DNA from: Chloroflexota bacterium
GTDB lineage: Bacteria > Chloroflexota > Anaerolineae > Anaerolineales > DRKV01
NCBI GenBank assembly: GCA_011051635.1
Contig: DRKV01000126.1
Span: forward strand, 1 to 9,766
Length of the DNA: 9,766 bases
Direction of reading: 5' to 3'
The notes beneath the pieces were generated by a model. It was not told the DNA's origin. It worked only from the letters and a program-made list of their open reading frames with translations, and made no database searches. Shown piece after piece: positions 1 to 5,440 of the stretch; the stretch's first letter is position 1, and every line of letters starts with the position of its first letter. Position numbers and translations under genes: made by a program.

Positions 1-94
1 GCGCCCCCCTGAAGGCCGTCCTGCTCCCCGTCCCCTCTCCCCGGCATCCCTGGAACTGGAAATCCCGGCTTACTTGCGCCGCTCCATCCCTTGA
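1..94 (+). CDS. ftsZ: Cell division protein FtsZ, C-terminal end only (partial)
   Basis: The window opens inside a reading frame whose codons begin at base 2 and which stops with TGA at 92-94. The 30 visible residues are a proline- and arginine-rich stretch followed by LELEIPAYLRRSIP. This closely matches the conserved C-terminal peptide of FtsZ (E. coli ends in LDIPAFLRKQAD), the site where FtsZ binds membrane tethers and regulators, and the proline-rich part fits the disordered FtsZ linker. FtsZ is the tubulin-like GTPase that forms the division ring. The GTPase domain lies outside the window, so the call rests on the tail peptide alone. A different protein ending in a similar peptide cannot be excluded. 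The next small gene starts 26 bases downstream and may be co-transcribed. Confidence 0.72.
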   Translation, partial: RPPEGRPAPRPLSPASLELEIPAYLRRSIP

Positions 95-120
95 GGCACT
101 TCAACAAGGAGAAAATCGTC

Positions 121-348
121 ATGCGGATAGCCTTCCTGCCCCCCCGCTACGAAATCCGTTGTTGGCAAATTCTCGTCCCGCTCATGCGCCGCTGGCGCCC
201 CCTGCAAGTTGTCATGCGCCTCTCTTACCGGACGATGCAGGCCGGGCGCGCCCTGTTCAGAAAAGCCCCTTCGGCAAGTCGTCTCCTCCCTTTTGCCTTT
301 GCCGCGATAACCGCGGTTTACCTGGCTGGTCTTTTGTTGGGCGGGTAA
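121..348 (+). CDS. Small basic protein with one C-terminal membrane segment, unknown function
   Basis: This is a 75-residue protein that I do not recognise. The ATG at 121 is preceded by a good ribosome binding site, AAGGAG at 106-111, with a 9-base gap, so the ATG is preferred over the upstream in-frame TTG at 91. The first ~54 residues are strongly basic (11 Arg, 1 Lys, only one acidic residue, Glu11) and contain hydrophobic patches such as CWQILVPLM. Residues 55-73 (LLPFAFAAITAVYLAGLLL) form a single hydrophobic segment ending two residues before the C terminus. By the positive-inside rule the basic part would be cytoplasmic, giving a tail-anchored protein. It lies 26 bases after the probable ftsZ stop. 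The main doubt is that a short GC-rich frame can arise by chance; the ribosome binding site and terminal membrane segment argue for a real gene. Confidence 0.5.
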   Translation: MRIAFLPPRYEIRCWQILVPLMRRWRPLQVVMRLSYRTMQAGRALFRKAPSASRLLPFAFAAITAVYLAGLLLGG

Positions 349-390
349 GCACACATGCCCATCTGAATTTTGTTTGCTAAGGTAAATCCC

Positions 391-1491
391 ATGAAACTCC
401 CCACCTACGCTCGAACTATCATCAAACGCCTCGTGGCTTTTCTGACCCTCTTTTTCATGCTCTGGACAGCGCATCCTGCCCAGGGAAAGGCCGCCAGCAT
501 CGCCCTGAGCCGTGCAGGACGCCTGGATGCCGCCTCTCCGCAGGCCGTTCAGGCACTCTCCGCCGCCCGCAGTATGGGGATGGATTGGGTCATCCTGGAA
601 ATTGACTGGAGCGCCCTGCCGCGGCCCGTCAATGGGAGGTACGATTTGGGTGCTCTCTCCACCACCATCGTCCGAGCGGACGATGCAGGGCTGCGGGTTG
701 CGCTTTCCATCCACAGCGCGCCGGCCTGGGCTATGGATGAAGACGGCCCTAATCCGCAGGCGACCGCTGCGCTGGTGCGAGCGCTGGTCAACGCAACCCC
801 TTACAGCATCCAGGCCATAGAACTGTTCCCGGAGCCCAACACCTCCGCCGGATGGGGGGCGCTCCCCAATCCCCAGGCCTATGCCGCTGTGCTGCGTGCC
901 GTGCATACCACTTTGGAGCAAGATTCCCGCAACGTGATACTTGTGACGGGCGGATTGTCTCCCCAACCCGCCCCGGCAACAGGAAAAACGCTTTCCGACC
1001 TGGATTTCTTGCAGGGGCTGTACCGCTCCGGGGCGCTCGCCGATATGGATGCGGTCGGGCTTTCCTACCCCGTCTTCGACCCGGCGGCAGACGACCCGGA
1101 GGAACCGGATGGGCTGTTCCGTCATTACCAGGAGGTCCGCCTGCTGATGCTCAACAACGGGCACAAAGAAGGGAGCATCTGGGTAACCCGCCTGGCATGG
1201 AAAACCGATGCCCCGGAAAACACCCAAGACCGGTGGCTTCACACAGCCTATCAGTTGCTCCGTCAGCAGGTGTATATCGGGCTGGTGGCCTTCGACGGGC
1301 TGACACCTCCGCCCCAGCGCCCTCTCACGGTAGTAGACACCCAGGGACGCCTCACCGCCCAATTCGGGTTGATAGGAGATGCAATCGGGGGAAAACAGGC
1401 AACACCTGCGCCTCATCCTTTCTCGTGGAGCACTTTGATGCACCGTTTGAAAGTTCTCATTCGTGACCAGACTATCGAAAAGTCCCCCTGA
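391..1491 (+). CDS. Secreted GH-A-like TIM-barrel protein lacking the expected nucleophile
   Basis: The protein has 366 residues. The ATG at 391 follows AAGG at 379-382 (8-base gap) and is preferred to an upstream in-frame TTG at 370. Residues 1-35 form a signal peptide (basic start, hydrophobic core around 13-27, then AQGKAAS). The rest resembles clan GH-A glycoside hydrolases (GH5/GH39-like barrels): MGMDWVILEIDW at 62-73, a strand ending SIHSAPAWA near 106-114, and ELFPEPN at 144-150, where clan GH-A has WNEPN, so the acid/base Glu148 is kept. The usual IWxTEFGW strand carrying the nucleophilic Glu appears instead as IWVTRLAW at 263-270, with Arg267 in the Glu position. The HPY-like strand is also altered (GLSYPVFDP, 223-231). 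I infer a sugar-binding or otherwise non-hydrolytic secreted protein. The frame is intact, so it is not an obvious pseudogene. Confidence 0.75.
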   Translation: MKLPTYARTIIKRLVAFLTLFFMLWTAHPAQGKAASIALSRAGRLDAASPQAVQALSAARSMGMDWVILEIDWSALPRPVNGRYDLGALSTTIVRADDAGLRVALSIHSAPAWAMDEDGPNPQATAALVRALVNATPYSIQAIELFPEPNTSAGWGALPNPQAYAAVLRAVHTTLEQDSRNVILVTGGLSPQPAPATGKTLSDLDFLQGLYRSGALADMDAVGLSYPVFDPAADDPEEPDGLFRHYQEVRLLMLNNGHKEGSIWVTRLAWKTDAPENTQDRWLHTAYQLLRQQVYIGLVAFDGLTPPPQRPLTVVDTQGRLTAQFGLIGDAIGGKQATPAPHPFSWSTLMHRLKVLIRDQTIEKSP

Positions 1492-1535
1492 GATTAATTT
1501 TTTGTAAGACTCCGCGACAAGAACGCAGAAAAACC

Positions 1536-1563
1536 TTGCCACCCACGAAAGTTGTGGTATTAT
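1536..1563 (+). promoter_or_regulatory. Sigma70-type promoter for the CBS-domain gene
   Basis: A -35 box TTGCCA (1536-1541) and a -10 box TATTAT (1558-1563) are separated by 16 bases. Each differs from the consensus at one position. The predicted transcription start, about 7 bases past the -10, falls at 1570-1571, exactly where the downstream hairpin begins. The stretch from 1492 to 1535 is AT-rich (ATTAATTTTTTG) relative to the genes and holds no other recognisable feature. Confidence 0.6.
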
Positions 1564-1570
1564 GTTGGGG

Positions 1571-1610
1571 CGGACTTATGGGTGCCCCCCTCACTCATAA
1601 GTCCGTTTTT
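1571..1610 (+). terminator. Strong hairpin plus T-tract (intrinsic terminator or 5' leader hairpin)
   Basis: Bases 1571-1584 (CGGACTTATGGGTG) pair with 1592-1605 (CACTCATAAGTCCG) to form a 14-bp stem with one G-U pair and a 7-base loop, CCCCCCT. Five T residues follow at 1606-1610. This is the architecture of a rho-independent terminator. It could end transcription arriving from the ftsZ / GH-A-like genes. However, the promoter just upstream would also start its transcript at the base of this stem, so in that mRNA the structure would be either an immediate attenuator or a 5' stabilising hairpin. The ribosome binding site of the CBS gene (1626-1630) lies outside the stem. Confidence 0.8.
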
Positions 1611-1635
1611 CGTTCCCTACCCTATGGAGGCAGGC

Positions 1636-2040
1636 ATGAAACGCGGTCGTACCGTTCTGGAAGCGAAGCGTCTGGGGGTATTCGCATGTTCGCCAGATAC
1701 CCCTCTGGAAGAAGCCGCCCGGCAAATGCTGAAGGAAGATATCAGCAGCCTGGTCGTAACCGATGAAGACGGCTACCTGTGCGGCATCATCACCCGCATG
1801 GATATTTTGCGCGCTTACCTGCGCGATGCAGAGGGCTGGCACCGCACCCCCGCAAGCGAGATTATGAGCCGTCAGGTCGTCACCGTTACCCTCCAGACCG
1901 CCCTGCACGAGGTGGCCCAGATTTTGATGGAGCGCCACATCCACCGCGTGGTAGTGACGGAACGCGAGGGTGACAAAGAGCGCCCTTTGGCGGTGGTTTC
2001 CGACGGCGATTTGATTTACCATTTGCACAAAAGCGCCTGA
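1636..2040 (+). CDS. Two-CBS-domain protein
   Basis: This 134-residue protein consists almost wholly of a CBS pair (Bateman module). Domain 1 spans roughly residues 12-62 (SPDTPLEEAARQML, then SSLVVTDEDGYLCGIITRMDIL) and domain 2 roughly 75-133 (EIMSRQVVTVTLQTALHEVAQIL, then PLAVVSDGDLI). Each domain ends with the usual h-x-S/T-x-x-D ribose-contact pattern: Thr53/Asp56 and Ser122/Asp125. Such modules commonly bind adenine nucleotides and signal energy state; stand-alone versions act on partner proteins. The ligand and partner cannot be deduced here. The ATG at 1636 has GGAGG at 1626-1630 with a 5-base gap, better than the in-frame ATG at 1624, which overlaps the ribosome binding site, or the TTG at 1552, which lies within the promoter. 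It has its own promoter and leader hairpin. Confidence 0.9.
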   Translation: MKRGRTVLEAKRLGVFACSPDTPLEEAARQMLKEDISSLVVTDEDGYLCGIITRMDILRAYLRDAEGWHRTPASEIMSRQVVTVTLQTALHEVAQILMERHIHRVVVTEREGDKERPLAVVSDGDLIYHLHKSA

Positions 2041-2074
2041 GGGAAGCGACACCTGCGCCGTCAGCAATTCGTGG

Positions 2075-2080
2075 TACACT
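2075..2080 (+). promoter_or_regulatory. -10 element implying a leaderless mvaD transcript
   Basis: TACACT at 2075-2080, preceded by TGG, fits a -10 element. It ends 6 bases before the mvaD ATG at 2087, so the predicted transcription start coincides with the start codon. No clear Shine-Dalgarno sequence precedes the ATG (only GGCGGT), and no convincing -35 box is visible. The 46 bases between the CBS stop and this ATG contain nothing else recognisable. Confidence 0.45.
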
Positions 2081-2086
2081 GGCGGT

Positions 2087-3079
2087 ATGTACACGGCAAC
2101 CGCTATCGCTCACCCGAATATCGCTTTCATCAAGTATTGGGGCAACCGGGATGAAACATTGCGCATCCCGGCCAACGGCTCCATTTCCATGAATCTGGGG
2201 GCCTTGCGTACCCGCACCACCGTCACGTTTAGCACCGACATCGGAGAAGACAGTCTCTCCCTGAACGGCAGGCGCATCCGGGGAGCCGCCTTGCAACGCG
2301 TCAGCGCCCTGCTGGACAAGGTGCGCGACATGGCCGACCTGCTGATGGCCGCCAGCGTGGAGAGTTCCAACAATTTCCCCATCGGGGCGGGGATAGCCTC
2401 CTCCGCCTCCGCCTTTGCCGCCCTTGCGCTGGCCGCCAGCGCCGCGGCGGGGCTGCACCTGGACGAGGTCGCTCTCTCCCGCCTGGCGCGCACCGGCTCC
2501 GGTTCGGCCTGCCGCTCCGTACCGGGGGGCTTTGTCGAGTGGGAGGTCGGCAATAGCGACGCCGATTCTTACGCCCGCAGCCTGGCTCCGGCGGAGCATT
2601 GGGATTTGCACGACTGCATCGCGGTCGTCAATGCGGGGCACAAGCCCACCGGTTCCTCGGAGGGGCACACCCTGGCCGCCAGCAGCCCCCTCCAGGCGGC
2701 CAGGGTGGCCGACGCCCCCCGGCGTTTGTCCCTGTGCCGCACGGCCATCCTGGAGCAGGACATCTCCCTGCTGGCCGAGGTCGCCGAACAAGACTGCAAC
2801 CTGATGCACGCCGTGATGATGACCTCATCCCCGCCTCTGTTCTACTGGGAACCGGCTACCCTGGCGGTCATTCACGCCGTCCGCCGCTGGCGGGAAGAAG
2901 GCTCGGCGGTGTTCTACACCATTGACGCCGGGCCAAACGTCCACGTCCTGTGCCCCGCCTCGGAAGTCGCCGCCTTGAGTGAAAAGTTGCGCCGAATTCA
3001 TGGGGTGCGTCGCGTCCTGCACAGCGCCCCCGGAGGCCCCGCCCGGCTGGTCGCGCCCGCAGCGGAAAAGACAGTATAA
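2087..3079 (+). CDS. mvaD: Diphosphomevalonate (or phosphomevalonate) decarboxylase
   Basis: This 330-residue GHMP-fold protein has the length of bacterial mevalonate diphosphate decarboxylases. The enzyme phosphorylates and decarboxylates mevalonate diphosphate to isopentenyl diphosphate in the mevalonate pathway, in the cytoplasm. Visible family motifs: PNIAFIKYWGNRD at 10-22 (Lys16, Tyr17); NNFPIGAGIASSASAFAAL at 95-113, the ATP loop; SGSACRSVPGGFVEW at 138-152 with the substrate-contacting Ser138, Ser140 and Arg143; SSEGH at 190-194; and YTIDAGPN at 277-284, where Asp280 matches the catalytic aspartate. The classical WGK lysine is Asn20, and the Thr of NNFPTAAG is Ile99. Some Chloroflexota (Roseiflexus) use a phosphomevalonate decarboxylase with isopentenyl phosphate kinase, so the monophosphate substrate is a real alternative. 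The start is ATG 2087, apparently leaderless. No other pathway gene is present in the window. Confidence 0.93.
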   Translation: MYTATAIAHPNIAFIKYWGNRDETLRIPANGSISMNLGALRTRTTVTFSTDIGEDSLSLNGRRIRGAALQRVSALLDKVRDMADLLMAASVESSNNFPIGAGIASSASAFAALALAASAAAGLHLDEVALSRLARTGSGSACRSVPGGFVEWEVGNSDADSYARSLAPAEHWDLHDCIAVVNAGHKPTGSSEGHTLAASSPLQAARVADAPRRLSLCRTAILEQDISLLAEVAEQDCNLMHAVMMTSSPPLFYWEPATLAVIHAVRRWREEGSAVFYTIDAGPNVHVLCPASEVAALSEKLRRIHGVRRVLHSAPGGPARLVAPAAEKTV

Positions 3080-3080
3080 T
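3075..3080 (+). promoter_or_regulatory. Consensus -10 box TATAAT upstream of the protease gene
   Basis: A perfect TATAAT sits at 3075-3080 and overlaps the mvaD stop codon (TAA 3077-3079). Initiation would be near 3087, giving a leader of about 160 bases that contains two small hairpins and the octamer array before the protease ATG at 3247. No -35 box resembling TTGACA is visible 16-18 bases upstream in this GC-rich coding end, so the promoter is tentative. Confidence 0.35.
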
Positions 3081-3121
3081 CGCAACTGTTCAGCCTGCCC
3101 CGTCCGGTCCGGCAATCCTCG

Positions 3122-3171
3122 GCAGTTGAAACTGCACCAACCATTGCGAAGTCGCCCACGAAGTGGCGACT
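3122..3171 (+). other. Two small inverted repeats in the mvaD-protease intergenic region
   Basis: GCAGT (3122-3126) and ACTGC (3131-3135) form a 5-bp stem with a TGAA loop. AGTCGCC (3150-3156) and GGCGACT (3165-3171) form a 7-bp stem with an 8-base loop. Neither is followed by a T-tract, so neither reads as an intrinsic terminator. They may be leader structures of the protease mRNA, or chance. The 167-base gap holds only these, the -10 box and the octamer array. Confidence 0.35.
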
Positions 3172-3180
3172 GATTCCAAA

Positions 3181-3228
3181 TCACCCACTCACCCACTCAC
3201 CCAGTCACCCCGTCACCCGGTCACCACC
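3181..3228 (+). repeat. Tandem array of degenerate 8-bp repeat, upstream copy (6 units)
   Basis: Six contiguous octamers with an exact 8-base period: TCACCCAC, TCACCCAC, TCACCCAG, TCACCCCG, TCACCCGG, TCACCACC. All begin with TCACC. The complementary strand carries five G-tracts of three or more about 8 bases apart, which fits a G-quadruplex motif on the template strand for the protease gene. The array ends shortly before the protease ribosome binding site (AGGA at 3235-3238). A second array of the same family lies just after that gene. Confidence 0.85.
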
Positions 3229-3246
3229 CATTTACAGGATAACGGT

Positions 3247-4305
3247 ATGGATGTCATAACCCTCCTGGCGGCTGTCGCCAGCATGATACTCTTGCACGAG
3301 TTCGGCCATTTTGTGGCCTGTCGCATCTTCGATATCGACGTAGAGGAATTCGGTATCGGATTCCCCCCAAAAGCGCGCCGTCTGTTCACCTGGAAAGGCA
3401 CCGAGTTCACCATCAACTGGCTGATTTTTGGCGGCTTCGTGCGTCCCAAAGGGGAGGGCGACCCCAGCATCGAGGGCGGTCTGGCCGCCGCGCCGCCCGC
3501 CCAGCGCTTTGCGGTCTACTTTGCCGGGCCGTTGATGAATCTCCTGATTGCCGTGGTGCTGTACGCGGCCTCCTTCAGCCAGACAGGAATGCCCGCTTTC
3601 GACAAAGTGGTCGTCCAGAGCGTCGCCCCCAACTCCCCCGCGGCGCAGGCCGGCATCCAGCCGGGAGACAGGCTGGTACGCATCGATGACCAGCCCGTGA
3701 CGGACATGACCAGCGTCCACACCCTGGTAGCCCCTCACGTAGGCGAGACGGTCGAGGTCACGGTGGAGAGGGAGGGTAGCGAACACACCTTCACCGTCCT
3801 GGCGCGCAGCAATCCCCCGACGGGAGAGGGGGCGATGGGGATTGTGATGACCAACCCCATCCAGCCCATCAGCACCTGGCGCGCCCTGCCCTACGGAGCC
3901 ACCGCGGTGGTCAATCAGACTTACATGCTGCTCACCCTGCCCGTCCAAATCAGCCGCGGCCTGGTCGCCCCCGAGGATGCCCGGCTGGTGGGCTACAAGG
4001 GCATGTACGACATGTACAAAGCGGTGCAGGAGGCCGAAAGCACTCCACAAGCCCAGCCCGGCATCAACACCCTTTCCTTCTTCGCCATGATTAGCGCCTC
4101 CCTGGGCATTCTCAACCTGCTGCCCATCCCGGCGGTGGACGGAGGGCGCATCCTCTTCCTGCTTCCCGAACTCATCTTCCGCCGCCGCATTCCTCCCAGG
4201 GTGGAGACGGCGGTCAACTCCATCAGTTTCATCCTCTTGCTCTTGCTCCTGCTCTACATCAACTTGCAGGATTTCATCAACCCGGCCACGTTCAACTTCC
4301 GCTGA
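3247..4305 (+). CDS. RseP-like site-2-type intramembrane zinc metalloprotease (M50) with PDZ domain
   Basis: This 352-residue membrane protease cuts membrane-embedded substrates, in relatives often anti-sigma factors. HEFGH at 17-21, within the first membrane segment, supplies the zinc-binding His17 and His21 and catalytic Glu18. FGIGFPPKARRLF (35-47), NWLIFGGFVRPKGEGDP (57-73) and YFAGPLMNLLIAVVLY (91-106) are typical family segments. A PDZ domain spans about 118-200 (SVAPNSPAAQAGIQPGDRLVRID). NLLPIPAVDGGRILFLLPELI (290-310) holds Asp298, the third zinc ligand, and the last segment is near 326-340. Length is within the family range. ATG 3247 has AGGA at 3235-3238 (8-base gap). An in-frame GTG at 3163 would translate the octamer repeats and has no ribosome binding site, so it was not used. 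The gene is not next to dxr or cdsA, common neighbours of rseP; its substrate is unknown. Confidence 0.93.
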   Translation: MDVITLLAAVASMILLHEFGHFVACRIFDIDVEEFGIGFPPKARRLFTWKGTEFTINWLIFGGFVRPKGEGDPSIEGGLAAAPPAQRFAVYFAGPLMNLLIAVVLYAASFSQTGMPAFDKVVVQSVAPNSPAAQAGIQPGDRLVRIDDQPVTDMTSVHTLVAPHVGETVEVTVEREGSEHTFTVLARSNPPTGEGAMGIVMTNPIQPISTWRALPYGATAVVNQTYMLLTLPVQISRGLVAPEDARLVGYKGMYDMYKAVQEAESTPQAQPGINTLSFFAMISASLGILNLLPIPAVDGGRILFLLPELIFRRRIPPRVETAVNSISFILLLLLLLYINLQDFINPATFNFR

Positions 4306-4312
4306 GTTGCCG

Positions 4313-4384
4313 TTCCCCACTCCCTCATTCACCCAGTCACCCACTCACCAACTTACCCAGTCACCACCTTACCAGTTTCCCCAC
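4313..4384 (+). repeat. Tandem array of degenerate 8-bp repeat, downstream copy (9 units)
   Basis: Nine contiguous octamers in an exact 8-base register: TTCCCCAC, TCCCTCAT, TCACCCAG, TCACCCAC, TCACCAAC, TTACCCAG, TCACCACC, TTACCAGT, TTCCCCAC. The central units are the same family as the array at 3181-3228 (TCACCCAG, TCACCCAC and TCACCACC occur in both); the outer units have drifted, though the first and last are identical. The array begins 8 bases after the protease stop and ends 2 bases before the ATG of the next gene, so it fills the place where a Shine-Dalgarno sequence would lie. Confidence 0.8.
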
Positions 4385-4386
4385 CC

Positions 4387-5433
4387 ATGAACCCCGAAGA
4401 CCTGACCCTCGACGATTTCGAAAAAGAACTCCCCCCCTCGATTGCCATCGAAGCGCTCATCGAAGCGCTGCTGGACGAGGAACACATCTTCCCGGCGCGC
4501 TATCTGTACCGTCTCTCCGACCTGCCGCCGGAGGACCTGCGCGCCATCGGGGAAATCTGGCCGCGGGTCGCCCTGGAGCGGCGGCGCGGTCTCCTGGACG
4601 ACTTGCAGGCCCTCGCCGAGCGGGATTTGCTGCTCTCCTTCGAAGGTATCGGGCGTCTGGCGCTGGAAGACGCCGACCCCGTGGTGCGTTTCGGCGGCGT
4701 GCAGGCCCTGACCGCCAGCGAATGCACCGCCCCCGACCTGGTGGAAATCTACCTCGCGCTGGTGGAAAACGACCCCGATGCCAACGTGCAGGCCGTCGCC
4801 GCCGAGGCCTTGAGCGCCTTCGTCTACGCCGGCGAGGTGGATAAACTCCCCGCGGCTTTGCTGACCACCCTGGAGGAGCGTCTGCTGGCCGTGATGCAGA
4901 AAGAGACTCACCCCGAAGTCCGCCGTCGCACGCTGGAGGCCCTGGGCTTCTCCAGCCGGCCCGAAGTCCCCGGCTTGATTTTGGAGGCCATCCAAAACCC
5001 CGCCGAAGACTGGCAGGCCAGCGCCCTGTTTGCGATGGGACGCTCCGCCGATGAAGCCTGGGAGCCGCACGTGCTCCCGATGCTGAGCAGCGCCAGCCCG
5101 GTGCTGCGCGCCGAGGCCGCCCGCGCCGCGGGAGAACTGGAACTGAAGAAAGCCCGCCGCCTGCTGATGGACCTGACCGAAGACCGCGACCCCGAAGTGC
5201 GCAGCGCGGCCTTGTGGTCGCTCTCCCAAATCGGGGGGCGCGGCGTGCGGGAGGTGCTCCGCGCCAACCTGGAGGCTGCCGTCGACGATGAGGAAATCCG
5301 CTTTCTGGAGGACGCTCTCGACAACCTGACCTTCACCGAAGGCGGCGATGTTTTCAACCTGCTGGACATCTCGGCGGAGGAACTCGCCGACCTGATGGCA
5401 GCGGACGACGAGGACGACTGGTTGACGCCCTGA
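4387..5433 (+). CDS. HEAT-repeat protein
   Basis: This 348-residue, acidic, apparently soluble protein has no signal peptide or membrane segment. From about residue 60 to 315 it is built of helical pairs with the HEAT pattern: DADPVVRFGGVQALTA (95-110), DPDANVQAVAAEALSAF (129-145), HPEVRRRTLEALGF (175-188), SPVLRAEAARAAGEL (237-251) and DPEVRSAALWSLSQIGG (268-284). The N-terminal ~55 residues (DDFEKELPPSIAIEALIEALLDEE) and the very acidic C terminus (AADDEDDW) lie outside the repeats. HEAT solenoids are protein-binding scaffolds; no catalytic motif is visible and the partner is unknown. The start is ATG 4387. No Shine-Dalgarno sequence is present because the octamer array fills the upstream region. 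It leads a five-gene block, and the next gene starts 7 bases after its stop, so it probably works with its neighbours. Confidence 0.85.
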   Translation: MNPEDLTLDDFEKELPPSIAIEALIEALLDEEHIFPARYLYRLSDLPPEDLRAIGEIWPRVALERRRGLLDDLQALAERDLLLSFEGIGRLALEDADPVVRFGGVQALTASECTAPDLVEIYLALVENDPDANVQAVAAEALSAFVYAGEVDKLPAALLTTLEERLLAVMQKETHPEVRRRTLEALGFSSRPEVPGLILEAIQNPAEDWQASALFAMGRSADEAWEPHVLPMLSSASPVLRAEAARAAGELELKKARRLLMDLTEDRDPEVRSAALWSLSQIGGRGVREVLRANLEAAVDDEEIRFLEDALDNLTFTEGGDVFNLLDISAEELADLMAADDEDDWLTP

Positions 5434-5440
5434 CTCCACC

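Noticed and set aside
70..1542. 490-residue open frame on the minus strand across the ftsZ tail, small gene and GH-A-like gene
   Set aside because: It is antisense to genes with ribosome binding sites and recognisable motifs; its translation is low-complexity Gly/Arg/Gln-rich without any domain, as expected of a GC-rich shadow frame.
3150..3171. 7-bp hairpin AGTCGCC/GGCGACT as terminator of mvaD
   Set aside because: No T-tract follows (GATTCCAAA), so it does not fit an intrinsic terminator; it was kept only as an inverted repeat.
3181..3228. CRISPR array
   Set aside because: The repeat unit is 8 bases with no spacers and there are no cas genes; it is a simple tandem repeat.
3163..3246. GTG start giving the protease a 28-residue extension through the octamer array
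   Set aside because: The extension would encode the repeats (SPTHPLTQSPRHPVTTH) and has no ribosome binding site; family members begin just before the HExxH helix, matching ATG 3247.
3232..4344. Long minus-strand open frame opposite the protease gene
   Set aside because: It is a shadow of a clear M50 protease gene; the translation is His/Gly/Asp-rich and matches nothing.
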